From Dehalogenimonas alkenigignens (GTDB taxonomy: Bacteria; Chloroflexota; Dehalococcoidia; Dehalococcoidales; Dehalococcoidaceae): a DNA stretch of 64,000 nt. Below are positions 1-8,548 of this stretch, one piece after another. Both the position numbers and the translations under genes were made by a program. Positions within the stretch are counted from its first letter, which is position 1, and each line of letters starts with the position of its first letter. A model generated the notes under the pieces. It ran no database searches. It had not been told where the DNA came from and saw nothing but the letters and a program-made list of their open reading frames with translations. The stretch lies in NCBI RefSeq assembly GCF_001466665.1, contig NZ_KQ758903.1, positions 179,900 to 243,899 on the forward strand, read 5' to 3'.

Positions 1-1
1 A

Positions 2-82
2 AACCAGGGCGGCGACCTGGCGATGACCGTAGCTGACGCCAAGACCTCCTATTTCAACACCCTGGAACCCGGCTGGCCCTAG
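2..82 (+). CDS. C-terminal end of an unknown protein (partial)
   Basis: An open frame enters from the left edge and stops at TAG 80-82, leaving 26 residues that end in LEPGWP. It is the only frame here that looks coding, and it runs convergent to the next gene. Nothing in this tail identifies a family. The 120 bases that follow hold only a weak CGCCC/GGGCG hairpin near 140-155 and no gene. Confidence 0.4.
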   Translation, partial: NQGGDLAMTVADAKTSYFNTLEPGWP

Positions 83-201
83 ACCCAAAACGGGGCACAA
101 AATACTTATTGGGGTAAATAAGTTAGTTTAGATGGTGTGCGCCCTCATCGGGCGACTCCGCACGTGGGATTACAGATGAGACGCCGTCACACACATTTGA
201 T

Positions 202-888
202 TTACCGGGGTTTTCGAGCTCGGTATAATCTCAGATTGCCGAACATGGTTAGATAATTGGCCGTTTCTTCAACCATTTCAAAACCTGCGTCAATAATCAT
301 GCCGGGCAGTAAGCCTCGGATGTTATCCTGGGTCCTTTCAAATAGAGTGAGAAGTTGCGAGATCAGATACATGGCAGGATTTCGCGGCCGGCCGAAATCT
401 GCGAGATGAAATTCTCCACCCGGCCGTAGCACCCGGAAAACCTCCTGCAAGGTCCGTTGTTTATTGTTCCGATCTAAATGGTGGAACATCAAGCTGGAAA
501 ACGCACGATCAAAGATGCCATCGGGGAACGGTAAATTGTAGGACATCCCCCTGATCAAATAGATTTCAAGTCCCGCGTTCTTGATTTTCAAACCGGCAAT
601 TTCCAGAGCCTTGGCATCTGCATCGAGACCGGTCACTTTAGAATCTGGATGGGCGCTCTTGATCATAATTGCCAGAGTGCCCGTTCCGCATCCCACATCA
701 AGTATCCGATACCCCTTTTCGACATGGGCTTGATCTATCAATTGACGTTTGAAAACCAGTTCGCGCATGGTCAGGCGAAGCAGTGAATCAAAGGCAGGAG
801 TCAACCAGCCAAATTTTAAAGGAGGGATGTATTTGTCACCCTCTCCCGCACCTTGATGGAGTAGTGTTTTTCTTTTGGTTTTATCCAT
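202..888 (-). CDS. class I SAM-dependent methyltransferase
   Basis: The protein has about 228 residues and a Rossmann-type methyltransferase core. Motif I reads LDVGCGTGTLAI, an acidic residue ends strand 2 (GLDADAKAL), and a later block reads FDRAFSSLMFHHL followed by VLRPGGEFHLADFG, as in UbiE/arsenite-methyltransferase-like enzymes. The substrate cannot be told from sequence. I chose ATG 888 because a G-rich stretch lies just upstream; a TTG at 903 would add five residues. It is a single gene facing the partial gene at the left edge. Confidence 0.85.
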   Translation of the reverse strand: MDKTKRKTLLHQGAGEGDKYIPPLKFGWLTPAFDSLLRLTMRELVFKRQLIDQAHVEKGYRILDVGCGTGTLAIMIKSAHPDSKVTGLDADAKALEIAGLKIKNAGLEIYLIRGMSYNLPFPDGIFDRAFSSLMFHHLDRNNKQRTLQEVFRVLRPGGEFHLADFGRPRNPAMYLISQLLTLFERTQDNIRGLLPGMIIDAGFEMVEETANYLTMFGNLRLYRARKPR

Positions 889-953
889 GCTAGCCCCCGG
901 CAAAGACCCAGCATTTGGAGACGCTTTGGTCTCTATCTAGCTGCAGACACGAC

Positions 954-1382
954 TTAAATGTTTATGTAACTCCTGTGCGCCGACAAGTGTCCAACGCCGT
1001 CATACCGGGCTATCTTTTCCAGGTCCTTATTCCAGCGGTCTGGCCTGATCGATTGGATTATGAGTATTCGCCGATTGAAGGCATCATGGGCTTTCTGCCG
1101 TGCTTCCGCAAGAGTCATTCGGCTATCTTCTTGGTGCCACCCAGAATTCATCTCTTCAATGTTTTCGATCGGTGGTGAAATTTCGCGCCCGGCGCAACAC
1201 GCTTCCATGTCATTGTTTGAATAACTAATCCAGCGGGCAAGGTGGGCGTAAACATCACGGCTCGTCCAGGGCGAGCCTGAGCCATGCAGATTATGATGAG
1301 GATGATCGTCAAGAATCCCGGTAAGCAGGTCCCATTCTACCCGGTCCATTCGGATCATTTCGACGACGGTTTCCATGTTCAT
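954..1382 (-). CDS. DinB/DfsB-like four-helix protein
   Basis: This small protein of about 142 residues carries a DinB-superfamily pattern: an N-terminal helix (VVEMIRMDRVEWDLLTGIL), then WTSRDVYAHLARWISYSN with the conserved histidine, and a C-terminal GVGHLSAHRSYI. DinB-like proteins are metal-binding four-helix bundles, often acting as thiol-dependent transferases or with unknown roles. It lies just downstream of mnmA on the same strand and may share its transcript. The call rests on pattern only. Confidence 0.6.
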   Translation of the reverse strand: MNMETVVEMIRMDRVEWDLLTGILDDHPHHNLHGSGSPWTSRDVYAHLARWISYSNNDMEACCAGREISPPIENIEEMNSGWHQEDSRMTLAEARQKAHDAFNRRILIIQSIRPDRWNKDLEKIARYDGVGHLSAHRSYINI

Positions 1383-1392
1383 CAACTTTCTT

Positions 1393-2481
1393 CTAGGATA
1401 ACGCCTTCGCTATGATTCCGCTACCCAGCACGACATCACCTTTATAAAATACCGCCGCCTGTCCCGGCGCCGGCGCCATCTGAGATTCGTCGAAAGTAAC
1501 TCTAACTTGGTTAGTAACGTAAGGTTCGATCCAAGCTGAAACCATGCGACTACCTGAACGGATTTTCGTCATTACCCCCATGCCACGGTCAAGATGCTCG
1601 ATGGAGATCCAGTTTAAATCTTCTACCACAGCAGTAGAGGTAAAGAGGGAATCTCTACCTCCTACGATGACTGCGTTACGGACAGGATCGATAGCCGTCA
1701 CGTACCGCGGTTCGGTGCCTGACAGTCCAAGCCCATGCCGCTGGCCGATAGTGAAAAAGGAAATCCCCGGATGAGTGCCTAACTGTCTTCCAGCCTCGTC
1801 AACGATTGCTCCCGCTTCAGTCTCCTGGTTCACCAGTTGGTGATAGCCCCCGGTGATGAAGTTCTGGCTTTCGGCTTTATCGGCAACCGACAATCCGTAC
1901 CTCTCAGCCAATTCCCGCACTTTCCCTTTAATTAGATCACCCAGCGGGAAACGGATGTTTTTCAATTGCGTTTGCGACAATCGTGATAGGAAATAGGACT
2001 GGTCTTTGGAATGATCGATGGCGCGAAGGAGTTGGTAGCGGTCCGATGATGGGTTGTATTCCACTCGGGCATAGTGCCCGGTGGCGACGAATTCAAAATC
2101 TAGTCCAGAGTCCCGAGCCTTATCGATGAGAGCGCCCAGCTTTATCCTCTGGTTACAGTGAATACACGGATTCGGGGTGCGTCCGGCACGGTATTCAGCC
2201 TTGAACTGGTTGAGTATCTCCAATTCATACTCTCGACTTAGGTCGAAAACTTCCAGGCGGATACCCAGACTTTCGGCCACCTTCCGGGCATCATCGATGT
2301 CCTCAACCTCACCGGGGCCGTAGCAGCCGTGTCTTCCAGTTCTATCGGAGCTCTTCTCGTTGCCATCATAGATTTTCATCATGATCCCGGTGACTTCATA
2401 GCCATCATCCTTGAGCAAAGCCGCGGCCACCGCCGAATCGACGCCGCCGCTCAGAGCTACTAAGGCTCGTTTTTTAGTCAT
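1393..2481 (-). CDS. mnmA: tRNA-specific 2-thiouridylase MnmA
   Basis: MnmA puts sulfur on C2 of the wobble uridine of tRNA(Lys/Glu/Gln), using ATP and a persulfide donor. The 362-residue protein begins with the PP-loop VALSGGVDSAVAAALL. It has NPCIHCNQRIK with the first catalytic Cys, ATGHYARVEY, and DQSYFLSRL. The second catalytic Cys, normally near residue 200 in a GI-C-F motif, appears replaced: the matching stretch reads KAESQNFITGGY. That is the form seen in MnmA-like enzymes that lack the relay Cys. It sits five bases downstream of the PLP enzyme gene, so the two are probably cotranscribed. A TusA-like gene lies 5 kb away. Confidence 0.9.
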   Translation of the reverse strand: MTKKRALVALSGGVDSAVAAALLKDDGYEVTGIMMKIYDGNEKSSDRTGRHGCYGPGEVEDIDDARKVAESLGIRLEVFDLSREYELEILNQFKAEYRAGRTPNPCIHCNQRIKLGALIDKARDSGLDFEFVATGHYARVEYNPSSDRYQLLRAIDHSKDQSYFLSRLSQTQLKNIRFPLGDLIKGKVRELAERYGLSVADKAESQNFITGGYHQLVNQETEAGAIVDEAGRQLGTHPGISFFTIGQRHGLGLSGTEPRYVTAIDPVRNAVIVGGRDSLFTSTAVVEDLNWISIEHLDRGMGVMTKIRSGSRMVSAWIEPYVTNQVRVTFDESQMAPAPGQAAVFYKGDVVLGSGIIAKALS

Positions 2482-2485
2482 ATGG

Positions 2486-3631
2486 TCAATCCTCGGTTGA
2501 GAGCGCCTGCATCAGGTCGGCGATGAGATCGTCGATATGTTCCAACCCCACCGATAGCCTGATCAGACCATCGTTAATGCCGACGCGCTGCCGATGTTCG
2601 GCGGACATGGAGGCGTGGCTCATAGTCACCGGGTGCTCGGCGAGCGAGGAGGGACCGCCCAGCGACTCAGCCAGTGCGAAGAGGTGCAGCTTACGGAGAA
2701 CACGACAGGCCGCGTCGAACCCCCCTTCCATCTCAAAGGAGACCACGCCTCCAAAACCAGTCATCTGCCGTCTGGCGATGTCGTGGCCGGGGTGATCGGC
2801 TAAACCGGGGTAATACACCTTGCGGATGCCTGGCTGTTCTTTAAGAAAGCGGGCGACAGCAAAACTATTTTCTTCATGCCGCGCCATACGTAGCGGCAGC
2901 GTCTCGATGCCACGCAGCACCAGCCAGGCATCGAAAGGGGCTTCGGCCACACCCATGGTGTTGACTAGAAACCCGACCTCCCGCGACAGCTCGGGCGTGG
3001 TGGTGACTATGGCGCCGCCGACGACGTCGCAATGGCCGTTCAAATATTTGGTGGTCGAATGGACGACCAGATCGATGCCAAAGGACACCGGCTGCAGGAA
3101 AAAGGGCGAGGCGAAGGTGTTATCCAGCACGGTCATTATCTGGCGTTCTTTGGCGACGGTAGCCACCATCTCCAGGTCTGTGATATTGAGCAGCGGGTTG
3201 GACGGCGTCTCCAGCCAGATCATCCGGGTATTCGGCTGGATGGCGGCTTCCAACTCGGCTCGGCTCCGGAGGCAGGCGAAAGTTATCTCGATGCCGAAGC
3301 GGCTCATGACGCTCTGGAAAAGCCGGTATGTACCACCGTAAATGTCGTCACAGGAGATGACGTGATCGCCGACCTTCAGCAGATGTAAGGCCGTGGCAAT
3401 GGCCGCCATGCCGGTGGCGCAAGCGAAGGCAGCGTGCCCGCCTTCCAACCGGGCGATGGTGTCCTCGAGCACCTTCCGCGTCGGGTTACCGCTGCGAGTA
3501 TAGTCATAACCGCGAGTTTTGCCGATATCCTCGAAAACGAAGTTGGATGTCTGGTAGATGGGTACTGATAGCGCGCCGTAACACTTGTCCGGTCGTTCTC
3601 CCGAGTGGATGGCGGCAGTCTCGAAATTCAT
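2486..3631 (-). CDS. cystathionine gamma-synthase/lyase family PLP enzyme
   Basis: This 381-residue member of the Cys/Met-metabolism PLP family works in transsulfuration (cystathionine synthesis or cleavage) or methionine gamma-lyase chemistry. Visible landmarks are YDYTRSGNPTRKVLE, the aromatic and phosphate-binding ATGMAAIATAL, the DNTFASPFFLQP block, and the PLP lysine in VVHSTTKYLNGHCDVVGG. Length and motif order are normal. Family members are too alike to separate synthase, lyase and sulfhydrylase without a tree. It is the first gene of a unit with mnmA and fits the sulfur theme of this part of the window. Confidence 0.88.
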   Translation of the reverse strand: MNFETAAIHSGERPDKCYGALSVPIYQTSNFVFEDIGKTRGYDYTRSGNPTRKVLEDTIARLEGGHAAFACATGMAAIATALHLLKVGDHVISCDDIYGGTYRLFQSVMSRFGIEITFACLRSRAELEAAIQPNTRMIWLETPSNPLLNITDLEMVATVAKERQIMTVLDNTFASPFFLQPVSFGIDLVVHSTTKYLNGHCDVVGGAIVTTTPELSREVGFLVNTMGVAEAPFDAWLVLRGIETLPLRMARHEENSFAVARFLKEQPGIRKVYYPGLADHPGHDIARRQMTGFGGVVSFEMEGGFDAACRVLRKLHLFALAESLGGPSSLAEHPVTMSHASMSAEHRQRVGINDGLIRLSVGLEHIDDLIADLMQALSTED

Positions 3632-3673
3632 GGTGTCTCCTCGATTTCAATGGTTTCATACGTATTATACGAA

Positions 3674-3709
3674 AACCGCGCCGGCGATTCTTGATTCGCC
3701 GGCGCGGTT
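3674..3709 (-). terminator. intrinsic terminator after the polyferredoxin operon
   Basis: A perfect 14-bp stem (AACCGCGCCGGCGA with its complement) encloses an 8-base loop. Read on the minus strand it is followed by TTTTC. It starts 20 bases past the stop of the 3729-5090 gene, so it ends that transcript and separates it from the PLP-enzyme gene. Confidence 0.8.
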
Positions 3710-3728
3710 AGATTTACCTTGCGACGGC

Positions 3729-5090
3729 TTACATCCGATGGGTCATCGGCATGCTGGCCAGGAATAGATTGACGATACCAAGGGAAAGGATGAGCGCGCC
3801 GAAAGGCAGCACCGTTGCCAGAACCTTGTCCGGGAAATTACTCTTGGCAATGCGGTACGTGGTATACAGCGAACCGGCGATACCCAGAATGATAACGAAG
3901 TATTGAAGCACCTGGATGATCGAACCATTGAACAACCCAGGGGCGACGGAGGCGGTTGCGCCGACAAAGGTCGCGCCAATGGCGACGATGGAGCCGCCTT
4001 CTCCCAGGAGATGAAACAGATTGTGAGAGATATGGCCGGCAAGCGACAGAGCAATCACGGCATAACCGAACCGCGCGAAGTTTTTGGTTACCGTTTCACC
4101 ATTGATCTTCTTGGCTGCCAGGCTGGCTAGCCAGAGCAACAGAATCGGGGCTCCAATTGCTGCGGTAAAAGCTGCGGTGAAGAGAATCGTATTATTGTCT
4201 GTACCGAGCACACCCTCAAGCCCAGACAAGATCGATTGCCAGATCTCGAGCATGGCCGCGTTCTGGACGAACAGGATGCCCATGATGACCACGGCCAGGA
4301 GAGCTGCGGCGAATCGTGGCTTTTTGATCGACCATAACTCCTTTGTTGGCGGGCGAACGGTCAGGGTGAGGGAGTTATTGGGGCAGGACTTGACGCAGTA
4401 ACCGCACAGGTTGCATTGGCCTGAGGTATCCATCGTCCGGGGGAATTCAAACATCGGACAACCGGGTGCCTTGTCGTTGCCCTTGTAGCAGGCTGTGACT
4501 TTACATTTGGCGCATTTTTCCGGGGTGCCTCGCAGCGCCAGCATGCCGGTCTGTGAGTAGTTGCTGGACATGCCACCCAGGAAGCACAGGTGGCGGCACC
4601 AAGCGCGCCGTTCAAAGAAGACGCCGCTTATGACCACGCCGGTCAAAATTAGGAGCAGGAGCACCCCGGACGCCCAGGGGGACTTGATAACGCCAAAGAC
4701 GTTATCGGCCCAGGTGATGGCGATGAAGGCCGCCATGATGATCCAGACTCCGTATTTTTTTAAGAAGTTAGGTACCGGGCGATTGTGCCCGACATATTTC
4801 TGAACCAAGTCATTGATGGTGCCGAAGGGACAGATGGCGCACCAAAATCGCCCGAAGAGCAGGAAAACGAGCGGGATGAGCGGCCACCAAAGTATCCAGG
4901 TCAGCGCCGAACCGAAGTTGGAGTGGGACATCGTGGGCCCGAGGAGGAGGAGATACATGATGAGGAAGAAGACCAGGGCGGTAGGCCACTGGATAATACC
5001 CGGGTACCATTTGCTCTTCATCAGCCCGCCGATGAAGCGGTTGTCCAGCAGGTTTCGCTCGACTGCCGAGGGTGTATTGTTCTGCTTCAT
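3729..5090 (-). CDS. CcoG/NapH/NosR-like membrane polyferredoxin
   Basis: This 453-residue integral membrane protein carries several iron-sulfur motifs and is probably an electron-transfer subunit. Hydrophobic helices at residues 30-80 and 110-160 precede FGRFWCAICPFG and CRHLCFLGG. A soluble loop then holds CAKCKVTACYKG and a classical 4Fe-4S set, CNLCGYCVKSCPNN (about residues 225-240). At least four more helices follow at 260-450. NapH/NosR-type proteins pass electrons from quinol toward periplasmic reductases. The partner here is unknown; it overlaps by four bases (ATGA-type) the gene for a YtkA-like exported protein. It is longer than NapH because of the extra C-terminal membrane half. 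Confidence 0.8.
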   Translation of the reverse strand: MKQNNTPSAVERNLLDNRFIGGLMKSKWYPGIIQWPTALVFFLIMYLLLLGPTMSHSNFGSALTWILWWPLIPLVFLLFGRFWCAICPFGTINDLVQKYVGHNRPVPNFLKKYGVWIIMAAFIAITWADNVFGVIKSPWASGVLLLLILTGVVISGVFFERRAWCRHLCFLGGMSSNYSQTGMLALRGTPEKCAKCKVTACYKGNDKAPGCPMFEFPRTMDTSGQCNLCGYCVKSCPNNSLTLTVRPPTKELWSIKKPRFAAALLAVVIMGILFVQNAAMLEIWQSILSGLEGVLGTDNNTILFTAAFTAAIGAPILLLWLASLAAKKINGETVTKNFARFGYAVIALSLAGHISHNLFHLLGEGGSIVAIGATFVGATASVAPGLFNGSIIQVLQYFVIILGIAGSLYTTYRIAKSNFPDKVLATVLPFGALILSLGIVNLFLASMPMTHRM

Positions 5091-5698
5091 CGTACTGCTC
5101 CCGGCCGTTTGTTATTGAGGGATCTACCACCCTTTGACTTGGTAAATGCCCCTCCCATAATGATGGCGGCGTTGATTCCCAGGAAAGCCCCTAAAATACC
5201 TGTTTTCGAGCCGTCCTTGGCAATATCCGCCGGAAACTCGACGGACTTTTCAGTGCCCTGAATTTCGAAAACAACGGTTACCATCCAATGGCCAGCTTCG
5301 ACCAGTTCGATTTCGCCCTCGTAGGCTCCGTCGAGTGGTCCCTCTGCAAGTTCTGCGGTTGCGCTGCGGACCACAACATCTTGAACCACCTGGGTGCCGC
5401 CGCCACCCCCATGAGCGCTGTGACCTCCGCCGGTAGTCATCGTTTTCTGCTCGTGTAGTTCGGCGGTGACTGTTACCGAGGCACTGCCTACTCCTCGATC
5501 TTGGGTATCGGCGATGTGGACAATTATTTCGTTGTGGCCAATCACGGTTTGGCCTGCGGCAAAGGCGAGGCTGACATGGTAACCATCAACATCTTCTTCC
5601 AGACCTTCACCGCTGGCGGTTAAGGCGGTGGGTGCGACCAGCGTCAGCATGAACGCCATAACGAGGATGCCGATGACCTTCGGAATTGACTTCCCCAT
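5087..5698 (-). CDS. exported YtkA-like protein with C-terminal membrane anchor
   Basis: The 203-residue protein has a clear signal peptide (MGKSIPKVIGILVMAFMLTL...TALTASG), a beta-rich central domain with the YtkA/CopC-like pattern (VSLAFAAGQTVIGHNEIIVHI, then ASVTVTAELHE), and one C-terminal helix (ILGAFLGINAAIIMGGAF) before a basic tail. A His/Gly-rich insert near residue 95 (GGGHSAHGGGGG) could bind metal. It is translationally coupled to the downstream polyferredoxin gene, which suggests one envelope redox or metal-handling unit. GGGAGG lies six bases before ATG 5698. Function is unknown. Confidence 0.7.
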   Translation of the reverse strand: MGKSIPKVIGILVMAFMLTLVAPTALTASGEGLEEDVDGYHVSLAFAAGQTVIGHNEIIVHIADTQDRGVGSASVTVTAELHEQKTMTTGGGHSAHGGGGGTQVVQDVVVRSATAELAEGPLDGAYEGEIELVEAGHWMVTVVFEIQGTEKSVEFPADIAKDGSKTGILGAFLGINAAIIMGGAFTKSKGGRSLNNKRPGAVR

Positions 5699-5744
5699 TT
5701 ATTCCTCCCGGTGTTACTTGTTAATCAATTTTTTGTACTAAAAA

Positions 5745-5779
5745 AGGCTCCGGGGAGGAGGGAAGGGGAGGCGGAGCCT
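5745..5779 (-). terminator. hairpin plus U-run in the leader of the YtkA-like gene
   Basis: On the minus strand AGGCTCCG pairs with CGGAGCCT around a pyrimidine-rich 19-base loop and is followed directly by TTTTTT. This is a good intrinsic terminator. It lies 47 bases before ATG 5698 and downstream of a likely promoter (TATAAT complement at 5839-5844), so it may act as an attenuator. It could also simply end the upstream lgt/SHOCT transcript. Confidence 0.6.
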
Positions 5780-5830
5780 AATATTCAAGGGATGATGATT
5801 CTTTTTCTACGGTTGCGTCACCTTGTAATA

Positions 5831-5857
5831 GTTGACTTATTATATCTTATTAGTCGT
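5831..5857. promoter_or_regulatory. candidate operator GTTGACT-N13-TAGTCGT (copy 1)
   Basis: The 27-base block matches the one at 14664-14690 at 21 positions, with identical 7-base ends and no gaps. Each copy lies upstream of a minus-strand redox gene. Here a TATAAT-like -10 hexamer of the minus strand (complement at 5839-5844) sits inside the block, as an operator over a promoter would. Confidence 0.5.
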
Positions 5858-5859
5858 TA

Positions 5860-6184
5860 TTTTACCTAGAAAACCCGATTTCGTCAACCTTCACCAGCGC
5901 TGAGTTTCAGTCGGCTAGAAGGTAGTCAGATCATGGTCAGCGGCTTTTATCTTATGGAGAGGTAGTTGAGAACCGATTGGAAATCTGTCTAATCAGAGCC
6001 CTTGAAACATCCCTTCTCGGTGTCAAGTTAAAATAGGCAAACTCCTTGGCAAACCCGATTACGTCCAGGGAACACACGAGAGGGGTTTCACAGTATCTCC
6101 GAACCGCTAGTTGAGTCGCGCAACTATCGGGGACCCTGGCTTCCCCACCAAGGAGCTTGCCTGCGGATATTGTCGGCTGATTAG
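5860..6184. other. 325-base stretch without a convincing gene
   Basis: No RNA gene or long coding frame with a good start is seen. On the minus strand one frame stays open for about 75 codons (roughly 5963-6180) but has only an internal GTG start and no ribosome site. It could be a gene remnant or chance. Confidence 0.3.
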
Positions 6185-6412
6185 TTAGACCAGATTTTTC
6201 CTCAATTCTTCGAATTCTTCCTTAGAGATTTCGCCTTTGGCATAGCGTTCACGAACAATTTCCAATGGCGTGCGTTGCTCACCGACAAATGAATTACACT
6301 TAGTTGCTCGGGTGATTAACCAAACAACGAGAGCAGCGATTCCGACCCAAAAAACCACCATGAATGACATCATGAGCCACATGCCTATTCCTAAGTTGTC
6401 GCCGTACCACAT
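6185..6412 (-). CDS. small membrane protein with C-terminal SHOCT domain
   Basis: The protein has about 75 residues: one transmembrane helix (MWLMMSFMVVFWVGIAALVVW) followed by a SHOCT motif (RERYAKGEISKEEFEELRKNL), a short oligomerising domain found in many small membrane proteins. I chose ATG 6412 because a perfect GGAGGT sits six bases upstream (complement at 6419-6424). An upstream ATG at 6430 has no such site, and longer versions overlap lgt. It lies last in the lgt-tusA-cysK run. No specific function can be given. Confidence 0.75.
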   Translation of the reverse strand: MWYGDNLGIGMWLMMSFMVVFWVGIAALVVWLITRATKCNSFVGEQRTPLEIVRERYAKGEISKEEFEELRKNLV

Positions 6413-6437
6413 AAAGCCACCTCCAACCATATTCCCG

Positions 6438-7286
6438 TTACCTAACCAATTTAGTCTCTGATGCCAGTCGATCAAGGCTGTCGTTTTGATCACCGGGTGT
6501 GGTTCCGCCTTGTCTAATATGCCTTAAAACAATAGCCAAAACAGCGGCGAAGGCGATCATGCCTAAAGCAATAAGTTGAGCCTGCTGCAAGCCGAGGAAA
6601 ACCTCATTCTCTACCCGGATGAAGGTCAACAGGAATCGCCCAGCAGCATAGATGACCACAAAGGCCAGGAACAAGCTTCCGTCGCGGAGCGGACGGTGAC
6701 GCAGCCACAAAATCAAGGCAAGACCGAGTCCGTTCCACAACATTTCATAAACCGCATAAGGATGAACGGGCTGGCCGAAAAGTTCAGGCCTAATCATTGC
6801 CCCGGGGTTGGTATATATGAAGGCCCATGGCAGATTTGTGATACTACCAACGGTGTCGCCGTTAACGACACAGGCTAGTCTCCCGATGATAAGCCCGACG
6901 ATGACACCGGGCACCATTACATCAAGGAGTTTCAATAATGGGAGACGTTGCCACCTGGCGAATACCACAACAGCGATACCACCTCCCAACAGACCACCCC
7001 ATATTGCCAGCCCACCTTGAGAAATGTGCCAAATCATTTCTGGCTGGGTGGCGTAAAAACTCCAGTTATCGACAACGTGGAATAACCGGGCTCCCAGCAT
7101 TCCAGCAAGTAGAACGACCATTAGTAATGTGCTTATGTCCACATTAAATGAACGCCGTTTGGCTTCAAAGTGAGTGATGAAACCGGCCGCGATTACGGCC
7201 AGCGCGACAAATATGCCGTACCAACGCAGATCTAAACCGCCTATACTTAAGGCAATCGGGTTTATATTAATGATAATTCCGTTCAT
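6438..7286 (-). CDS. lgt: prolipoprotein diacylglyceryl transferase
   Basis: Lgt moves diacylglycerol from phosphatidylglycerol to the lipobox Cys of prolipoproteins, the first step of lipoprotein maturation in the membrane. The 282-residue protein has about seven helices and the landmarks LRWYGIFVALAVIAAGF, GARLFHVVDNW, SQGGLAIWGGLLGG and the signature GLIIGRLACVVNGD. HPYAVYEMLWNG is also family-typical, with the catalytic HPxQ-like histidine. Several lipoproteins in the window (11661-12677, 37005-37739 and the remnant at 60245-60575) would be its substrates. Confidence 0.93.
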   Translation of the reverse strand: MNGIIININPIALSIGGLDLRWYGIFVALAVIAAGFITHFEAKRRSFNVDISTLLMVVLLAGMLGARLFHVVDNWSFYATQPEMIWHISQGGLAIWGGLLGGGIAVVVFARWQRLPLLKLLDVMVPGVIVGLIIGRLACVVNGDTVGSITNLPWAFIYTNPGAMIRPELFGQPVHPYAVYEMLWNGLGLALILWLRHRPLRDGSLFLAFVVIYAAGRFLLTFIRVENEVFLGLQQAQLIALGMIAFAAVLAIVLRHIRQGGTTPGDQNDSLDRLASETKLVR

Positions 7287-7300
7287 CGATTTTCTCCTTA

Positions 7301-7522
7301 CTACCTGACGACCGTTAGCACAAAACGGGTCTCGGATTCTTTCTCAAATTCCGGTTTGATGCCACGTACCTTCAGTTCCTGAGCCACGCTTTTTAGTGAC
7401 TCCCCGTCGCCCAGGATGATCCTAGCGCCATCCCCGGGACTTAAGCCATTCAGCACCTGAGCCGCCTTTATTCGAGACAGCGGACAAACATAATCCACGA
7501 GGTTATACTCTTTAGTTTCCAC
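7301..7522 (-). CDS. TusA/SirA-family sulfur carrier
   Basis: This 73-residue protein has the TusA fold signature. The catalytic Cys sits in DYVCPLSRIKAAQVLNGL (family CPxP, here CPLS), followed by GDGARIILGDGESLKSVAQEL. Such proteins relay persulfide sulfur between enzymes. Its start overlaps the end of the cysteine synthase gene by 11 bases, so the two are translationally linked. This supports a role in moving sulfur made or assimilated by this gene block, perhaps toward MnmA or molybdopterin-type pathways. Confidence 0.85.
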   Translation of the reverse strand: METKEYNLVDYVCPLSRIKAAQVLNGLSPGDGARIILGDGESLKSVAQELKVRGIKPEFEKESETRFVLTVVR

Positions 7523-8522
7523 GTTCGGAGGCCTCCTTATTCAGATAATCACGATAGAAACTTCCATATTTAAAGGCATCGTCCGGGGAAATAACGACAG
7601 CGATACCAATACCTGTAGTAGCGTACCGCAGGGCTACAGCCAGGATCGCGCCAGTGGTTGGACCGACGAGTATCCCTTCCTTTCTGGCCAGAGCGATAGC
7701 CGTGTCGTAGGCTTCAGCGTCGGTGACTTCCTCTTGGGCATCTATAACGCTTTGGTCGAGGATTTTCGGCACCAGTTCGGATGGCAAGCCGGAGATGCGC
7801 TTGAGCCCTGGCAGCTTGTGGTCGGTCGACGCCGGTTCGACGCCGACGATCTTCACCCCGGGGTTTTGTTCTTTGAGGTATTTCCCCACGCCAGAAATCG
7901 TGCCGCAGGTGCCGAAACCGGCGAAGAAATGGGTCAATTCTCCTCCGGTCTGCCGCCAAATTTCCGGGCCGGTGTTGCGGTAGTGAGCCCGGACGTTGAG
8001 TTCGTTCTCGTACTGGTTGGGACTGATGTATCCGTCCCTGGTGGCGGGGCTGCGAAGTATCGCATCCACTAGCCCCCGGGCGCCCTCGGAGGGAAAGCGA
8101 GGACAGAGGGCGTCGTCGGTCTCCCAGAGTTTAACTCCAAGGAGCCGCAGCATAATCTTCTTGTCCTCCGGAATGCCGGATGGCACAGCGATTTCGATTG
8201 GCACTCCCAGGGTGTTGGCAATGGCTGCCAGCGCCAGTCCGGTGTTGCCGGACGACGGCTCGATGATGGTTTTTCCATCCGCGTCCAGGCCGCGCAGCAT
8301 CTCGAGGGCAACGCGGTCCTTGACTGAGCCGAACGGGTTGAATCGTTCCAGTTTAAGATAAAGCTGGAAGTTTGGGTTGGGGTTTATATGGTTAAGCCTG
8401 ACCAGCGGCGTCGGATTATCCTCGTTTGCGATGAGGTCGACGATGTTGGGATACACCCGCAAGCGGTGGTTGGGCTGCCCCTTTTCAAAGCCATTTGTTT
8501 TGGTCTGGATGTGAGTGTTCAT
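7512..8522 (-). CDS. cysK: cysteine synthase family protein (CysK/CysM-like)
   Basis: This 336-residue fold-II PLP enzyme makes cysteine from O-acetylserine (or O-phosphoserine) and sulfide or thiosulfate. The PLP lysine is in NPFGSVKDRVALEML and the substrate loop is EPSSGNTGLALAAIA. The phosphate-binding Gly-rich loop is GFGTCGTISGVGKYL, and VGPTTGAILAVAL lies near the C terminus. The sulfur donor cannot be told. It lies between a TusA-like gene and an arylsulfotransferase-family gene, close to a siroheme reductase, which suggests assimilation of sulfur taken from organosulfur compounds. Confidence 0.88.
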   Translation of the reverse strand: MNTHIQTKTNGFEKGQPNHRLRVYPNIVDLIANEDNPTPLVRLNHINPNPNFQLYLKLERFNPFGSVKDRVALEMLRGLDADGKTIIEPSSGNTGLALAAIANTLGVPIEIAVPSGIPEDKKIMLRLLGVKLWETDDALCPRFPSEGARGLVDAILRSPATRDGYISPNQYENELNVRAHYRNTGPEIWRQTGGELTHFFAGFGTCGTISGVGKYLKEQNPGVKIVGVEPASTDHKLPGLKRISGLPSELVPKILDQSVIDAQEEVTDAEAYDTAIALARKEGILVGPTTGAILAVALRYATTGIGIAVVISPDDAFKYGSFYRDYLNKEASERGN

Positions 8523-8548
8523 CTTTATCCTCGGTAATCGGTAGCAGA

